A DNA stretch of 64,000 nt from Astrothelium macrocarpum (Eukaryota > Ascomycota > Dothideomycetes > Trypetheliales > Trypetheliaceae), in assembly GCA_021030915.1 (NCBI GenBank), contig JAGEMR010000068.1:1-64000 (forward strand), given 5' to 3'. Of the stretch, positions 33,817 to 44,886 are shown in pieces; position 1 is the first letter of the stretch, and each line of letters starts with the position of its first letter. Under the pieces are notes generated by a model, which was not told the origin of the DNA, did no database searches, and saw only the letters and a program-made list of their open reading frames with translations. A program made the translations under genes and the position numbers.

Positions 33817-35800
33817 TCAAGAATCTGGAGAGAGCGCAAATCCCTCGAAGAATTCGGAGATGCTTTGATAATCGTCAACTTCTGTGACCATGGATACATC
33901 TAGTGGAGATATCAGTCTCATGCACAATGAATATGGCAGAAGAATGGACGAACATTGATCTGGACGCACGATAGCGAGTGCCCCCTTCTTCGTATCGATG
34001 CTGTACTTTTCATACGCGTGACCATGACCTGAGTTGTAGCTTTCGTCATCAACAAAAACCTTGTGGAGATCTGTGCCATGATCGTGGATTAGTTTCTACC
34101 AAAACATAGCCTGATCTTAATGAAGTATGCATTCGTACCTCTCATCTTCCACTTCCCAGTTTCCGGCCAGAAATAGGATGGGATTTCTTCCTGTTCCAAT
34201 TCCACCCTCTTCCCGCTGAACACCACAATCGTCTCTACAAATGCATCGATATCCCATTCTTTCGGTGTAAATCTTCTTGCCAAGCCATTCTCACCACCTA
34301 CAAATGTTGCCAGCCGCTCCAGTCTCTTCATAGTCGCCTTCTCCCCAATCTCTCCCAAAAAAGCCACGATTCGCCATCTTCCATCCGCCATCAGCGCCTT
34401 GACTAATTGCATTGCTTTGGCATCACAAAATCGCACAACCTGCGCACTTGGAAACCGCATCCCGACTACCAGCCCCGGCGCCAGCTCCTGTCGACTTCCT
34501 ACTCCCTTCACGATGGCCGAATCGTCATACTTCGCCGTCAAACCCGCCGTATATCTCCCTGCTCGGATAAACGCTTCACTGAATTCACTCGCACTTACCA
34601 CCTCCCCTCCTGAACTTCGTGAACTCCATACATGCATAAAGTAGCGATCAAATTCGATCAGATCGCGCGCCACGCTGCCTCGTTCCGTCTCATACGTACG
34701 TAGCAGCGTCTCTGGCTGACTCGTCAGTCCCTTCAGCACATGCGCCAACTTCCACCCAATGTTGTACCCGTCCTGCAGCGAGACATTCATGCCCTGTCCA
34801 GCCTTGGGCGAGTGCGTATGGCACGCGTCGCCCGTCAGAAAAACGCGGCCTGCAGCGCTGAAATGGTCGACGAGACGCTGGCCAATCGCGTACGCAGACC
34901 ACCAGTACGTATCCGCGACATCGAGCTCGAATTGCGTGAAGATACGCTTAGCGGCGGCGTGCAAATCGGCGAGGGTGACGGCACGTGCCGAGGTACCTGC
35001 AGGGAGTTCGATGTAGAAGCGTACGAGAGAACCGCCTTCACGAGGGATGATGAGGAGATTGCCGGAAGCGCTGTGGATGGTGGTTTTGCGCCGGATGTCT
35101 GGGAAGTTGGTGCGTGGGTAGATGTCCATGACGCCCCAAACGGCGTCGGTACTGTCGCCGAGCATTTGGTACCCGAGGGATTTGCGAATGCCACTGTGAG
35201 CGCCATCACAGCCCTGATTATCGTAGCTTGTCAAAAGCTTGAATGATGGAAGGGGAGCGAGGAGAAGCTTACGAGCACATATTTCGCTTGAAAAACTTCA
35301 TCGATGCCATCTTTCTCGGAAATTACACTCACGGGATACTCGCTACTTGGTGTGGTCGTTTCAGAGGCACTGTCAATATGAACACTCTTGACAGTATACC
35401 CATAATTTACCTCATGGCCACCATTACGGCGTATGTAATCCAAAAGCAATCCATTTAGCAAGGCTTGGTTAAGAATGACATGCGGCATATGGCTCAGTCC
35501 TGGTTCCGTGTCCGGTGTTCGCTTGCTCCTAGTTAGCTTCTTTTGGTCATTCAAGGACCAAAAGGCAACCTCAATAACGTGAAATGACGTCCGCAAAAGC
35601 TCTTCAGCAATTCCAAAACTTTCAAATACTTCAACTGTACGGCATTGCACTCCATCCGCTTGTCCTCTTTCCATAGGCCCCAGACGCTTGTCAATTATTG
35701 TGAAATTTATTCCACATTTAGCAAACCAGGCTGCTGCACAAAGACCAGCGGAGCCGCTCCCACATATTAAGACATCTGTTTGTTGAACCATTTCTAGCAT
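33817..35800 (-). CDS. FAD-binding aromatic hydroxylase, phenol 2-monooxygenase type
   Basis: Four minus-strand exons, 35800-35273, 35213-34139, 34070-33954 and 33899-33817, join in phase to 600 aa. The FAD fold is at residues 8-25 (DVLICGSGSAGLCAAAWF), the DG motif is GCDGAHSGIRKSLG after the first intron, and the second FAD motif is VFLTGDACHTHSPKAGQGMNVSLQDGYNIGWKLA near residue 300. The C-terminal thioredoxin-like domain of the PheA/TfdB group is present; its last two small exons carry ALAIVRPDQYVSMVTEV, the typical RPD-x-x-V end. Enzymes of this class hydroxylate phenolic rings ortho to an existing hydroxyl with NADPH and oxygen. The physiological phenol is unknown. The gene converges on ATG3 and is divergent from the HET gene, so membership in the metabolic block is uncertain. 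Confidence 0.93.
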
Positions 35801-36886
35801 GACTCGATGCTTGAAGATCTCTTAACATCCGGAATTGTAGCTATGAGGAGAAAATGCCGAGGAATAATTTCATGAATCTACGATTGGAATATGAAAGACT
35901 TTTTGGGTTAAAGAAAATAATATTTACTTTGCGCGAGTAATGCGGAAGAAAAGAGGCGACCTGAGAATGGCGATTGATTTCGTTCCATGTGTCAGTCCAT
36001 AAGAAACCACTGTCATCTCCTCAGCTAAACACACTCAAGGGCGAGAAGATGCGTTCTCGTAAGACCGAACAGCGAAGTGGCATTAAGAAAGATGGCTTGG
36101 CATTCAGCAGTTGTGAATCATTCTCGGTCTTCGGCAGAGGAAGCGTCCCTCAAGCCAATCCGACCTACCTTTGATTTACCCCGCGACCTCTAATCGCACA
36201 TTCACCGGTCCGTGTGACTTCCGCTTAGGAGCGAAGGCCCGGATACTGTGTCCATCGAAATGAGGCTGTTCTAAATTCTTGGGAAGCACAGGAAATAATG
36301 GCGATCATACTAGTTCCTGGCCCTGGCGCTGGCCTGTGGCCGCTACCCCTATTAGTCATATGACGTTAGCTATGAAATCCGGTTTACAACCTGACGCGTC
36401 AAGATCTCGATGCAAACAAATATCATGCAAACAAAATCTTGTTAAACCAAACAGAACGACGAACAGGAGCAGTAACAATCAAAATGTCAGAGGCACTATT
36501 TATGAAGTATGCTACCAACGTGGAGTTGGATCTTGTTTTTTTTTCTCTCTTAAATTCATTCAGTAGCTGATGCTTACTACTTTCTGCCAAGACTTACGCG
36601 TCTGACTTCTGCTTAATATAGAATCAAGTTCGTGGATTTTCCCAGTCAATGCTGCAAAACATTTGTCAAGTCAAATGCCTTCGAAAAGTTTTGCGCGCCT
36701 TCAGCGCACGGCGGTGCTTGGTGTCTGCCTTGTAGGTTGAGCTGGCCTAAGCGAAGCCTCGACTAGCTAAAGCAGCTTTCAAGCATGGCCACATTCAATT
36801 TACGTTTTATTCCTCAGTGGGTACATCATAGGCTAAGCGGCGTTTCTACTTTGTTTGCGCTTCCATAGCTATACTGAGAACTTGGT
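35801..36886. other. divergent intergenic region
   Basis: About 1.1 kb lie between the starts of the FAD hydroxylase and the HET gene. No coding features are convincing; it is probably promoter sequence for both. Confidence 0.45.
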
Positions 36887-39028
36887 ATGACTTGGTTTGT
36901 GCCGCACAGACAGCTCCCCCTCCTTCCGCGCGATGCTGTCCTTGGCGAACCCTATGACCTATCTCAACATGGACTCTGCGAGGGTTGTACAAAGACCATC
37001 ATTAAGCTCTCTTCCTCACCTCGAGAGCCTCGACGGCCTAAATCCCGCGACATGCCTTATGTGACAGCAGTCCTGGGATCAATACACGATATTCGCAGCA
37101 GAGTCGCCTGTCGGCTTTGCCAGTTCGTTGCTCGAGCAGCTGTGGAGCTATGCCCACCTTATGCGAGAAAATATGTGCGGAATGAGGCTGAGATAATTAG
37201 TATAACGAGTTCTGATACCGTAGAAGATGCTGACGTCACAATTAACACAACGAGATGGGTTGCGTCAATTGTCGATGCTACGCCAATGGAGTCAGATGAG
37301 TCAAATTCCACACCAGGGTCGGTAAGAATTCTACCATTATTGTGTAAATGCTGTTCACTTCCACCGCGAATGTGCAGCTTATCAACTCAAATCGACTTTG
37401 AGAGAGTCCGAAGTTGGTTGCGGGAATGCCGATCCCACCCTTCTTGTGAAGCGCAGGACAATTGTGGCATAACAAGTGAAGATGAACATCCGTTAATCTT
37501 TGTAGACGTGAGGAGCAAAAATCTTGTCTTACAAAGAGGCAAACTACGACCATATTGCTGCATCAGCTATGTTTATGGCAACACGGACGTGTTTAAGACT
37601 ACTCTGAAAACATTGAGCGTCCTACAAAGACCTGGAGCACTGGATGATTCTAACCTGCGTCTCCCAAATATAATCAAAGATGCGATGACTTTGGTTGAGA
37701 AGATCGGCCAAGATTATCTCTGGGTTGACTCACTCTGCATCATAAATGATGATCAAGATCATCTCAAAAAGACAATAGAATCGATGGGGCAAATATATGG
37801 AAACTCGCTCCTTACAATCGCATCAATCTCAGCATCAGCGGCCAATGAGCATATTCCGGGCGTCCTAGAAAATTCCCGCTCAATCATCCCTTGGACTGAG
37901 TGTTGTGGACGACAAATATGCGCGCTTCCACATCCATTACCTCTCCAATTGAAAGGGTCGGAGTTTGAAGACCGTGCTTGGATATTCCAAGAGCGGCTCC
38001 TTCCTAGGCGAATTTTGTATATATCAGATCATTCGGTGTATTTCCATTGTTTGGAACGTCTACGGTCCGAGTTCACGGATGATCTTCGTGCGGCGGTCGA
38101 TGCTATCAATCCATTGCATTACCTGCGAGGTCGCTATGAAGGGAGAAGGACGAAAACGCCGATTATGGATAGGTTCTACGAATACTCGGACTGGAGCGCA
38201 TATTTCGAGCTTGTGTTGAAGTATTCCCGCAAGAAAATTACATATCCTTCGGACATCTTAGCGGCATTTACTGGAATATTGGCATCGCTGAAGTCGATTT
38301 ATAAGACAGATTTTCTGGCGGGCCTTCCTATCTCAGGGCTACTTCCTGCTATGCATTGGATACCCGCCTACGAACATAGTATGTCCACCGAATCCTCTTC
38401 TAGAAAAGAATTCTTCCCTAGTTGGTCATGGGCCAGTCGAGAGGGACCAGTTGAATGGCTAGAAGATGTTGTGTATCCGGATTGGTGGGAATGGAAAGGG
38501 ATGGTCCTTTTTGAACTCCTTCTTGACAGCCTAGAGACAGATGGTCCAAAAAAGCCACGAATCCGATGTCGTGGTCAAACGAGTTCCGTTAAAGGACTTT
38601 CGATTGAGCAAACTCCACTCAAGATTGATCCTGCTTCAATTCTCGATCCAGGAGCCGGATTTTCTTTGCCTCTAGCCAAGATCTTCGACAGCAAGGGATA
38701 CTGGTGTGGTAGACTTTGTCATGATCATCCAGAAGCCAACTTTGAACTCGATACGAAGACTTTCGGACTAATGCTGCTCTCTACTAGTGGTGCGCGGAAA
38801 GTCCACATAGACAAAGAATCTTGTCCAGAAGGATCTGCTTACACGTACTTGTTCGACTCGAACGTACTTTGCCCCGTTACAAAAGATGGGAATTTATCAA
38901 GATTGTGTAATCTTTTATTGTTTAGACGTAGAGGAATCGACTATGCGCAACGTGTGGGAATATGCCAAATCCATGCAACTAGCTGGGAGGCGATGGATAG
39001 AAGCGAGCAGGAGATCACCTTGATCTAA
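36887..39028 (+). CDS. heterokaryon-incompatibility (HET) domain protein
   Basis: This is a single-exon gene of 713 aa. An N-terminal Cys-rich segment (GLCEGCTKT, CRLCQFVARA) precedes the HET domain at about residues 215-370. The domain is seen as PYCCISYVYGNTDVFKTT, LPNIIKDAMTLVEKIGQDYLWVDSLCIINDD, IYGNSLLTIAS and later DRAWIFQERLLPRRILYISD. The usual SYVWG is SYVYG here, a Trp to Tyr change that occurs in some paralogues. After it comes PSWSWASREGPVEW, the common WSW motif. HET proteins trigger programmed cell death when unlike strains fuse, and many fungal copies are of unknown allelic role. There is no recognisable N-terminal NACHT or C-terminal WD40 domain. The frame is intact. Confidence 0.95.
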   Translation: MTWFVPHRQLPLLPRDAVLGEPYDLSQHGLCEGCTKTIIKLSSSPREPRRPKSRDMPYVTAVLGSIHDIRSRVACRLCQFVARAAVELCPPYARKYVRNEAEIISITSSDTVEDADVTINTTRWVASIVDATPMESDESNSTPGSVRILPLLCKCCSLPPRMCSLSTQIDFERVRSWLRECRSHPSCEAQDNCGITSEDEHPLIFVDVRSKNLVLQRGKLRPYCCISYVYGNTDVFKTTLKTLSVLQRPGALDDSNLRLPNIIKDAMTLVEKIGQDYLWVDSLCIINDDQDHLKKTIESMGQIYGNSLLTIASISASAANEHIPGVLENSRSIIPWTECCGRQICALPHPLPLQLKGSEFEDRAWIFQERLLPRRILYISDHSVYFHCLERLRSEFTDDLRAAVDAINPLHYLRGRYEGRRTKTPIMDRFYEYSDWSAYFELVLKYSRKKITYPSDILAAFTGILASLKSIYKTDFLAGLPISGLLPAMHWIPAYEHSMSTESSSRKEFFPSWSWASREGPVEWLEDVVYPDWWEWKGMVLFELLLDSLETDGPKKPRIRCRGQTSSVKGLSIEQTPLKIDPASILDPGAGFSLPLAKIFDSKGYWCGRLCHDHPEANFELDTKTFGLMLLSTSGARKVHIDKESCPEGSAYTYLFDSNVLCPVTKDGNLSRLCNLLLFRRRGIDYAQRVGICQIHATSWEAMDRSEQEITLI

Positions 39029-40287
39029 AATCATTGTCTTCTTTCGTCAGTCACAATAGTCCATAAAATTGCTTAGCTCAACTAAATCACGTGGTGGATG
39101 CAGTGTATTAATAACTTTATTGTCCTTGATGTCGACATCAACATCAAGAATTTCTTCGTGAGTAGTAGAGCTGCAAAACCTATAAAGGTTTCGCATTTCC
39201 GAGATCAATGATGAGGGTTGGGGCCACCGATGAAGGGTCCCAAATAATCAAGTTATATAACCATATTAGACAGCCAGCTTGTCACACTTTGTCTATTTCC
39301 CGATTATCAATAGGTCTTTTCTCGCCCTTGTGCGATATGTATTCGATGAGCTACAATTCGTGTTTATGACTATGCGGTGACCAAGCATTTATCACGGCAC
39401 CATGGCTTATATGGTCCAAGGTCGACAGGAGTGTGCGGCGCTAGCGCACGTAGCTGCCATGAAAGGATGCTTATTCCCGAGCCAATGAAATCATGATCAC
39501 TCCTTTGGCTTCCACGGAAAAGTAACATGGCTGCCACCGCGATCCAGAAATAAGGGGCTAACGAGCGTCCGTGCAAATTATCTTGCTCCTGGCGGCAGAA
39601 TCCGGACAAAGTCATCAAAACACGTCTGGCATGGATTCGCGCGCGGACAGTGTCCAGAAGGTGACCTCTCAACTTTCTTATCATCTCTCAAAAAAGTCGA
39701 ACACATTCGGAGCACAATAGGAAATTGAACCCAAAATATCTTAAAAACATGTTAAAAAAATCTTAAAAGGGGAAAAAATAAAAAGATAATCTGACCTATC
39801 ATCAAACTCATGCGACCTCACACCCAACTCGTCCGATCTCTTGTCTAACATATCCGACATCTTACCTAACTTATCCGACCTCCCAGCTCTGACAGATCAG
39901 TTGATTTTGGAACTTTTGAACTTGACAGGTTGGATTTGCCAAGAAAGAAGTTTGATAGTTGATATCCCCGTTGGAGAATAGATGGAAAGTTTGCTTTAAG
40001 TCGTCATGCTTCGGATTTGCTTCTTTCAGCTACAGGGCAATTCCTAATCAAAGAATGTCGAAGTGATTGCATTAACAAGCGTAGCAATAACACCTAATTT
40101 TATGAATGAATCTCGGAGCTTGATCACAAGTCAAAATTTACCAAGTGTCTGTCCGGATTGAGAGTCGTGACTGGGTGCAAATTCGCTCCTACCCGTTATT
40201 GGAATAAGGAGTGTCTATTCGTTATGTTTTTCACTGCGCCTGGAGTAGAACCGTGCATCGAACCACAGGGTACAGTCTGTATCCTGC
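39029..40287. other. intergenic region with a short tandem repeat
   Basis: No intact gene is supported between the HET gene and the hydrolase. It contains four copies of a 21-bp unit (see repeat) and a 104-codon minus-strand frame at 39370-39684 that I cannot assign. Confidence 0.45.
39799..39882 (-). repeat. 21-bp tandem repeat, four copies, heptad-encoding
   Basis: Four adjacent 21-bp units (39799-39819, 39820-39840, 39841-39861, 39862-39882) share the pattern nnnnnnnaacnnrtccgaCnTC. Because 21 is seven codons, the minus strand reads a periodic peptide of the type SDKLGKM-SDMLDKR-SDELGVR-SHEFDDR. Such heptads suggest a coiled-coil fragment rather than plain satellite DNA. The surrounding minus-strand frame is only about 45 codons long, closed by stops on both sides. 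It could be an exon or the relic of a larger gene. Confidence 0.6.
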
Positions 40288-41360
40288 CTACCTTGATGTT
40301 GAAATCGTAACGTCTTGCAGCATTTCAACGATGATGCTTGCGACAAGATTAGGGTCATCTTTCTGAATGAAATGACCACAGCCATTGGCATTAACGGGGC
40401 CTTTACTACGCGACGGATGAGCTATCTTTGTAAGAGCAACGTTGTATTCGTGCCAGAAGGGATTCAAATAGTGCATTGTATGCGAGAGGGGGATTTGTAG
40501 GCTACCCTGTTGTTTGTTAGATCTGCTTCACAATTCAATTCGCAAGCATTGATATAGGATACAATAATACTCACCGTCCAGCTTTGCTCAGCGAAAGTGT
40601 GCGGGCCATGGCCAACAACGATCAAGAAGGGACCTTTGCTATCGGATCCATAGAGCTTCGGCTCATCTCCATGGGGAAGCAGTTCTGGAAGATTGCGACG
40701 ACTGAGGCCTTCTGGATTTGGGACTGAGGGATGGAAGACTTTTCTGAACTTCGCTCTCGTCAGACAAAGCTCATTTGCATCGACATCCTCTGGCAACGTG
40801 CGTGGATCGAAGTCACGGGCTTCTGGATCAGGCCAGCAGGAGACAAAATCGGTGTTGGTGATATTGGAGTCCAGGAATATCAGGCCGGCAAGCGACTTTG
40901 AATTTTGGTTGGCGTAGAGTCTTGCAATGGGGCATCCGATGGAGTTGCAAACAAGAATGATCTTAATATCTACATTGGCTGCAAAATCTGGAAGTTTAAG
41001 GACGTATTCGATCAAATCTGCAAGCTCGTCTGCGGCATCCCCGCAATCGTGACGGTGCTCTGGCGACAGGCCCACGTCTTTCGGATGCGGACCAGATTGC
41101 CCCTGTCCAGGTCGATCGAACGAAAGCATGGCTACAGGAGGCAGACTAGAAGCTTTATTTCTCTGGATGACGTCCACCAAGACAGGGAACCAGCCATTCT
41201 GAGGAAGCATTAAGCCATTGACAAAGACTAGAAGATGTTTGGGCTTCTGGTCAGATTCCGAGTTGGAAGAGAGAATCAAGTTGTAGTCAATGAGGCCCTG
41301 GAAGCTGCCATGCTGGGGATTTGCGCGTGCCACGAACTCGGAGTAGTCCATGAGTGGCAA
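40288..41360 (-). CDS. alpha/beta-hydrolase family protein
   Basis: Two minus-strand exons, 41360-40575 and 40506-40288, are joined over a 68-bp intron (GTGAGT...ACAG, phase 0), giving 334 aa. The fold shows LLVFVNGLMLPQNGW (oxyanion-hole region), MLSFDRPGQGQSG, the nucleophile elbow as VCNSIGCPIA with Ser in C-N-S-I-G, an acid-bearing loop after PFLIVVGHGPHTFAEQSW, and the catalytic His in NANGCGHFIQKDDP close to the C-terminus. This is the layout of small cytosolic esterases, epoxide hydrolases and hydrolases of secondary metabolism. The elbow has C-N-S-I-G instead of G-x-S-x-G, a common variant. No signal peptide is seen. Substrate is unknown. Confidence 0.88.
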
Positions 41361-41804
41361 GTAGGTGCGTGCAGTAGTTTGATGTATGTGGCAACGGGAG
41401 AACCGATGGCTTGGCTGCGATCTTCAGGTACAGCTCGGTCCCGGCCAAATCGACGTCATTCTCCGTCAAAGCTGCATCTGATACCTCCGGTTACTCCAAT
41501 TTCTCCCCATCTCTCTCGCTTTTTCATTTTCTTTGCCATTTGGCCGGTAAGGAGTTGCGGTCTTCTTCCCGGCGTTCGCATCCGTGTCATCCGCCTCTCA
41601 ATCTTATCCCGGGCTTGTTTGTCGTCGTGAACAAAAGGCAAACGCTGTCGCGTGCTCGCCAATCTCACCGCTCCAATCAATCAAACCTGGCTTGTGCGGG
41701 TCTGTCCTGAACCGGCAGTTTTGTTGCGGTCGCAGTCGATTTGCTGTCACGCTGTGATAGGCAAACAGTCCTCACAACCCGATTACTTGCTTGTGGCTTC
41801 AGCC
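41361..41804. promoter_or_regulatory. divergent promoter region
   Basis: 444 bp lie between the starts of the hydrolase and of the coiled-coil gene. Open frames here have no domain features. I treat the region as two promoters and 5' leaders. Confidence 0.45.
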
Positions 41805-43131
41805 ATGAGCGAAATCAAGCCGCCTAAATCACCTCCGAGCGCATTCATGCCATCGCCTAACGACTCTTTGCAATCATTCCGCAGCTCTACTATGACTTCT
41901 CCACCAAGCTCAATCATGCCTAGCATATCACACAGAGAGCAGGTGCCAAGTGCGAGTCGAGTCCCTTCAACATCGCGCGAAAGACTGGCATCTCCGATAC
42001 GAGCGCCAAGCATCGCTCCGGACTCCCAAGAGGAGCTGAGTTGGCAGGAACTATATCAGAAACAACAGGAAGCTTTCGAGCTGAAAGAGGACATTAACAA
42101 GCGAGAAAGAAGGAAACTGCAAGCAGAAGTTACAAGACTTCAATCGGAACTTTTGATTGAGAGATCAAAGTCGAAACAACTGGAATTGGCGCTCGAGACA
42201 GCTAGGATGACTAGAAACGGTTCTAGATCGCGGGATACATCAAGAGATAGACCGGCGAGCGTAAGCAAAAACGGCGAGGATGGTCTACGCAAGCTGTCAG
42301 ACTCTCTTGGATTGACAGCTTCGGCCGTAACGCAAGCTCCTCTATCAAAGATGAACGGAAATGGTCGTTTGTCGAGCATTTCAGAAGTAGCGGGTGAGAG
42401 CTCACCAAAGACCTTGCACTGGATAGACCAGCAGACACGGGCTGGTGCTTTTGCGCATGCACCTCACATTACCCTTGGCGGGGATGGCAACAGCGATGGT
42501 CAGTTCAAGATGACATTGCCCGAATGAAATTTCTGCTAAAAACACCCAAGTATCTCCCAGAGCAGACTGGACTCCGCGTGCAGACGACTCCGAGGGACCT
42601 AGATCTCCTCCAACTTCCACTGCTATTCTATCGCCTCCTCCACCTAAAAATAGAGCTTATGCTGGCCACACTCCTTTGAAGCCAGAGGCGCTAAGTCTGA
42701 GCAGCACACCTGGTGAGGCGGACACACCGACGATAAGAAACACGCATCAGAATGCAGAAGCTCCTATACCGTCAGAGATCGATCCCGTACATGATGTGTT
42801 TGAAGATCGCGCCTTTGCGGCCCCATTAGCCCTTCCTAATGATCCCGAAGACGGAGGTGATGTCTTCATCAGCGCGCTCAATGAAAAACTGCAAGATGCT
42901 GCACAGTTCCCCGGTCATAGCAGACCAACCGTGCTGCAAGGGACTGTGTCTGAAGATGGCGAAGGAAGTGAGGTACCCATAGAAGATGTCCCTGCTCCGA
43001 TTGAAGCGGCGGAGGAAGCAGAAATGGATAGCGCTATCCTTGATGCAGGACCAAAGTTAAAGGTGAAGCGAAGCATGAATTTTGGTGCGCCCATTGGCGC
43101 CTTGCCTGGTAAATCATTTGTGGCCGAGTGA
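41805..43131 (+). CDS. uncharacterised Ser/Pro-rich coiled-coil protein
   Basis: Two exons, 41805-42498 and 42551-43131, are joined over a 52-bp intron (GTCAGT donor, CTAAAA, CAAG acceptor, phase 1), giving 424 aa. The N-terminal 75 residues are Ser/Pro-rich and disordered. A coiled coil follows at about residues 78-135 (WQELYQKQQEAFELKEDINK, then RKLQAEVTRLQSELLIERSK). Then come RS-type and acidic segments and a short conserved-looking end, KVKRSMNFGAPIGALPGKSF. I do not recognise the family. Composition suggests a nuclear or cytoskeletal scaffold-like protein. The ATG at 41805 is chosen because the upstream open extension has no start context and a different, basic composition. Confidence 0.7.
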
Positions 43132-43938
43132 ATTGGCCACGGTTCAACATGGGATGGTTTAATGGGCTGGTGGATTACAAAGGTTCAAAAATAGACGGAA
43201 GGTTAAGGCTTTGCTTTTGCTATTCTTGGCTATGAAAGGGAACCGAAGACGAAAAGCTTACGATAGAGGTTTGATAGCGACGATTTTTTGGCGTTTACTG
43301 ACAGCCCTCTGCGGCTACCACGCATTTCACGAACCATATAGATCTCATGACCAATTTCCGCGGTCAATCTTGTACATATGACGTCCATGAAATACACTTT
43401 CACATGTCGTTGTTGGATAGTGTTGGTCCCTTGCTTCGCTGATTTTCCTCTTTAGGCCCCATCCACTTAACGCGTAACGCGACCAACATTCCCAAACAGC
43501 GCGTCTTAAGGGACTTAAGACTTTCCCTTTCGTCAATCCTCACTTACAACTGCAAGCCTCCCAGCCATGCCAAATGGTCATTGCTTGCCATCCAGGGGTA
43601 CGATTGCCTGTGCAATGGACTCAAGGCCAAGACGCAATACTTTTACGGCTAGAGTCGCATCGGTTTCCTTGCAGTAATACCTTCTGCGCATAAATGCTTC
43701 AATCCTGTGTGGCAGGTAACGAGTCCGCGTCCCACCTATAATGTCCAATACCCGCCGGCTCGAGACAATGCGCAGCTTCTCCGGTAGTCGTTCTTTTCTA
43801 TTGACGTTATTCAGTACCGTCGTTTGAATCTCTAAAAGACCTCTGCAACTGGTTTCGTGTATTCCAGCATTTCATTAGTTCGAAGACCTCGATATATGTC
43901 TGCTAAAGGACCAGCAAATCATCGTTAATAATTTAAAC
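43132..43938. other. intergenic region
   Basis: About 800 bp hold no supported gene; it covers the 3' end of the coiled-coil gene and the promoter of the next gene. Confidence 0.45.
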
Positions 43939-44886
43939 ATGCCTGGCATGGCAAGGTTTCTCTGCTTGATCGCTTTGGTGTTCAGTGTACCCATTACAGC
44001 ATCTCCAATACCAGCCAACGCAGTCTTTGAGCCTCCCTCACAAGCATATATTGACGAACTACGATCTCAAGGACTCACCGAGGTAAGTTACAAACTCCAT
44101 ATTCAAAAATGAACGAACTCAAAGAAACGAAGCTGCTTGGCCAGAGTCCACAACAACATGAATGTAAACCTCCCTTGTTTAATTCATATGATCAAATCTA
44201 GCCTTGCACAAACTCTTCATTTATGCATCTCTTCTTTCCTTCTTCACATTAGTGTAATGTGTATCAATCTCCCACCAGTATACTTCCCTACTCACACCAT
44301 CGCCTTTCCACCTCTTCAACAATCCCACTCCATTTCCTCTCTCTCGCGCACCCACTCCTCCCTCATTCCGCCTCCACATACATAATTCAAGCTGACCCAA
44401 CCACCTCACCAGCAACAAATCGCCTCCCTCCTCCACAGCAACAACCCATCCGGCCCCATCCACCCAACTCCAGCCTTCCCACTCGCCCCAGACACCTCCA
44501 CCACCACCATCGCAACGGACATCTCCCCCTCCGCTTCCACCAACACCACCAGCACCAGCACTAGCCGCCGCATCAGCCACCTCTTGCGCTTCGCCACCCG
44601 CGCCCACAAGCGCGACACCACGGGCGACATCAGTCCGTCTGCGCTCACGCCTCTGACCGCGCTGCCGCCACGCGCCAATGTTCAGGCGGCGACGGGGGGG
44701 ATGTCGTTGAGAGAGAGGATCGCGAGGTATATTGCTGACGTGGTGAGTGGACGCGTGCGTGTCAGTGGGGAGAGAGAGGGCGGGCGGGTGGAGAGGCGGG
44801 CGGAGAGGGAGGAGGTGGTGGTGGCGGATGGGATGGGGGGGACGGTTGTAAGGCCGGGTGGTGGGAGGCAGTGGTTCAGTTATTAA
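43939..44886 (+). CDS. secreted protein of unknown function
   Basis: Two exons, 43939-44082 and 44413-44886, are joined by a 330-bp intron (GTAAGT donor, CCAG acceptor, phase 0), giving 205 aa. Residues 1-23 are a signal peptide (ARFLCLIALVFSVPITAS). The mature protein starts PIPANAVFEPPSQAYIDELR, then has a Thr/Ser-rich stretch, a basic patch RAHKRD with a possible Kex2 site, and an Arg/Val/Gly-rich end. I do not recognise it. The intron is unusually long and contains other frames. A GTGAGT inside exon 2 at about 44742 could also be spliced, so the C-terminal third is uncertain. The first exon and signal peptide are the secure part. Confidence 0.55.
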
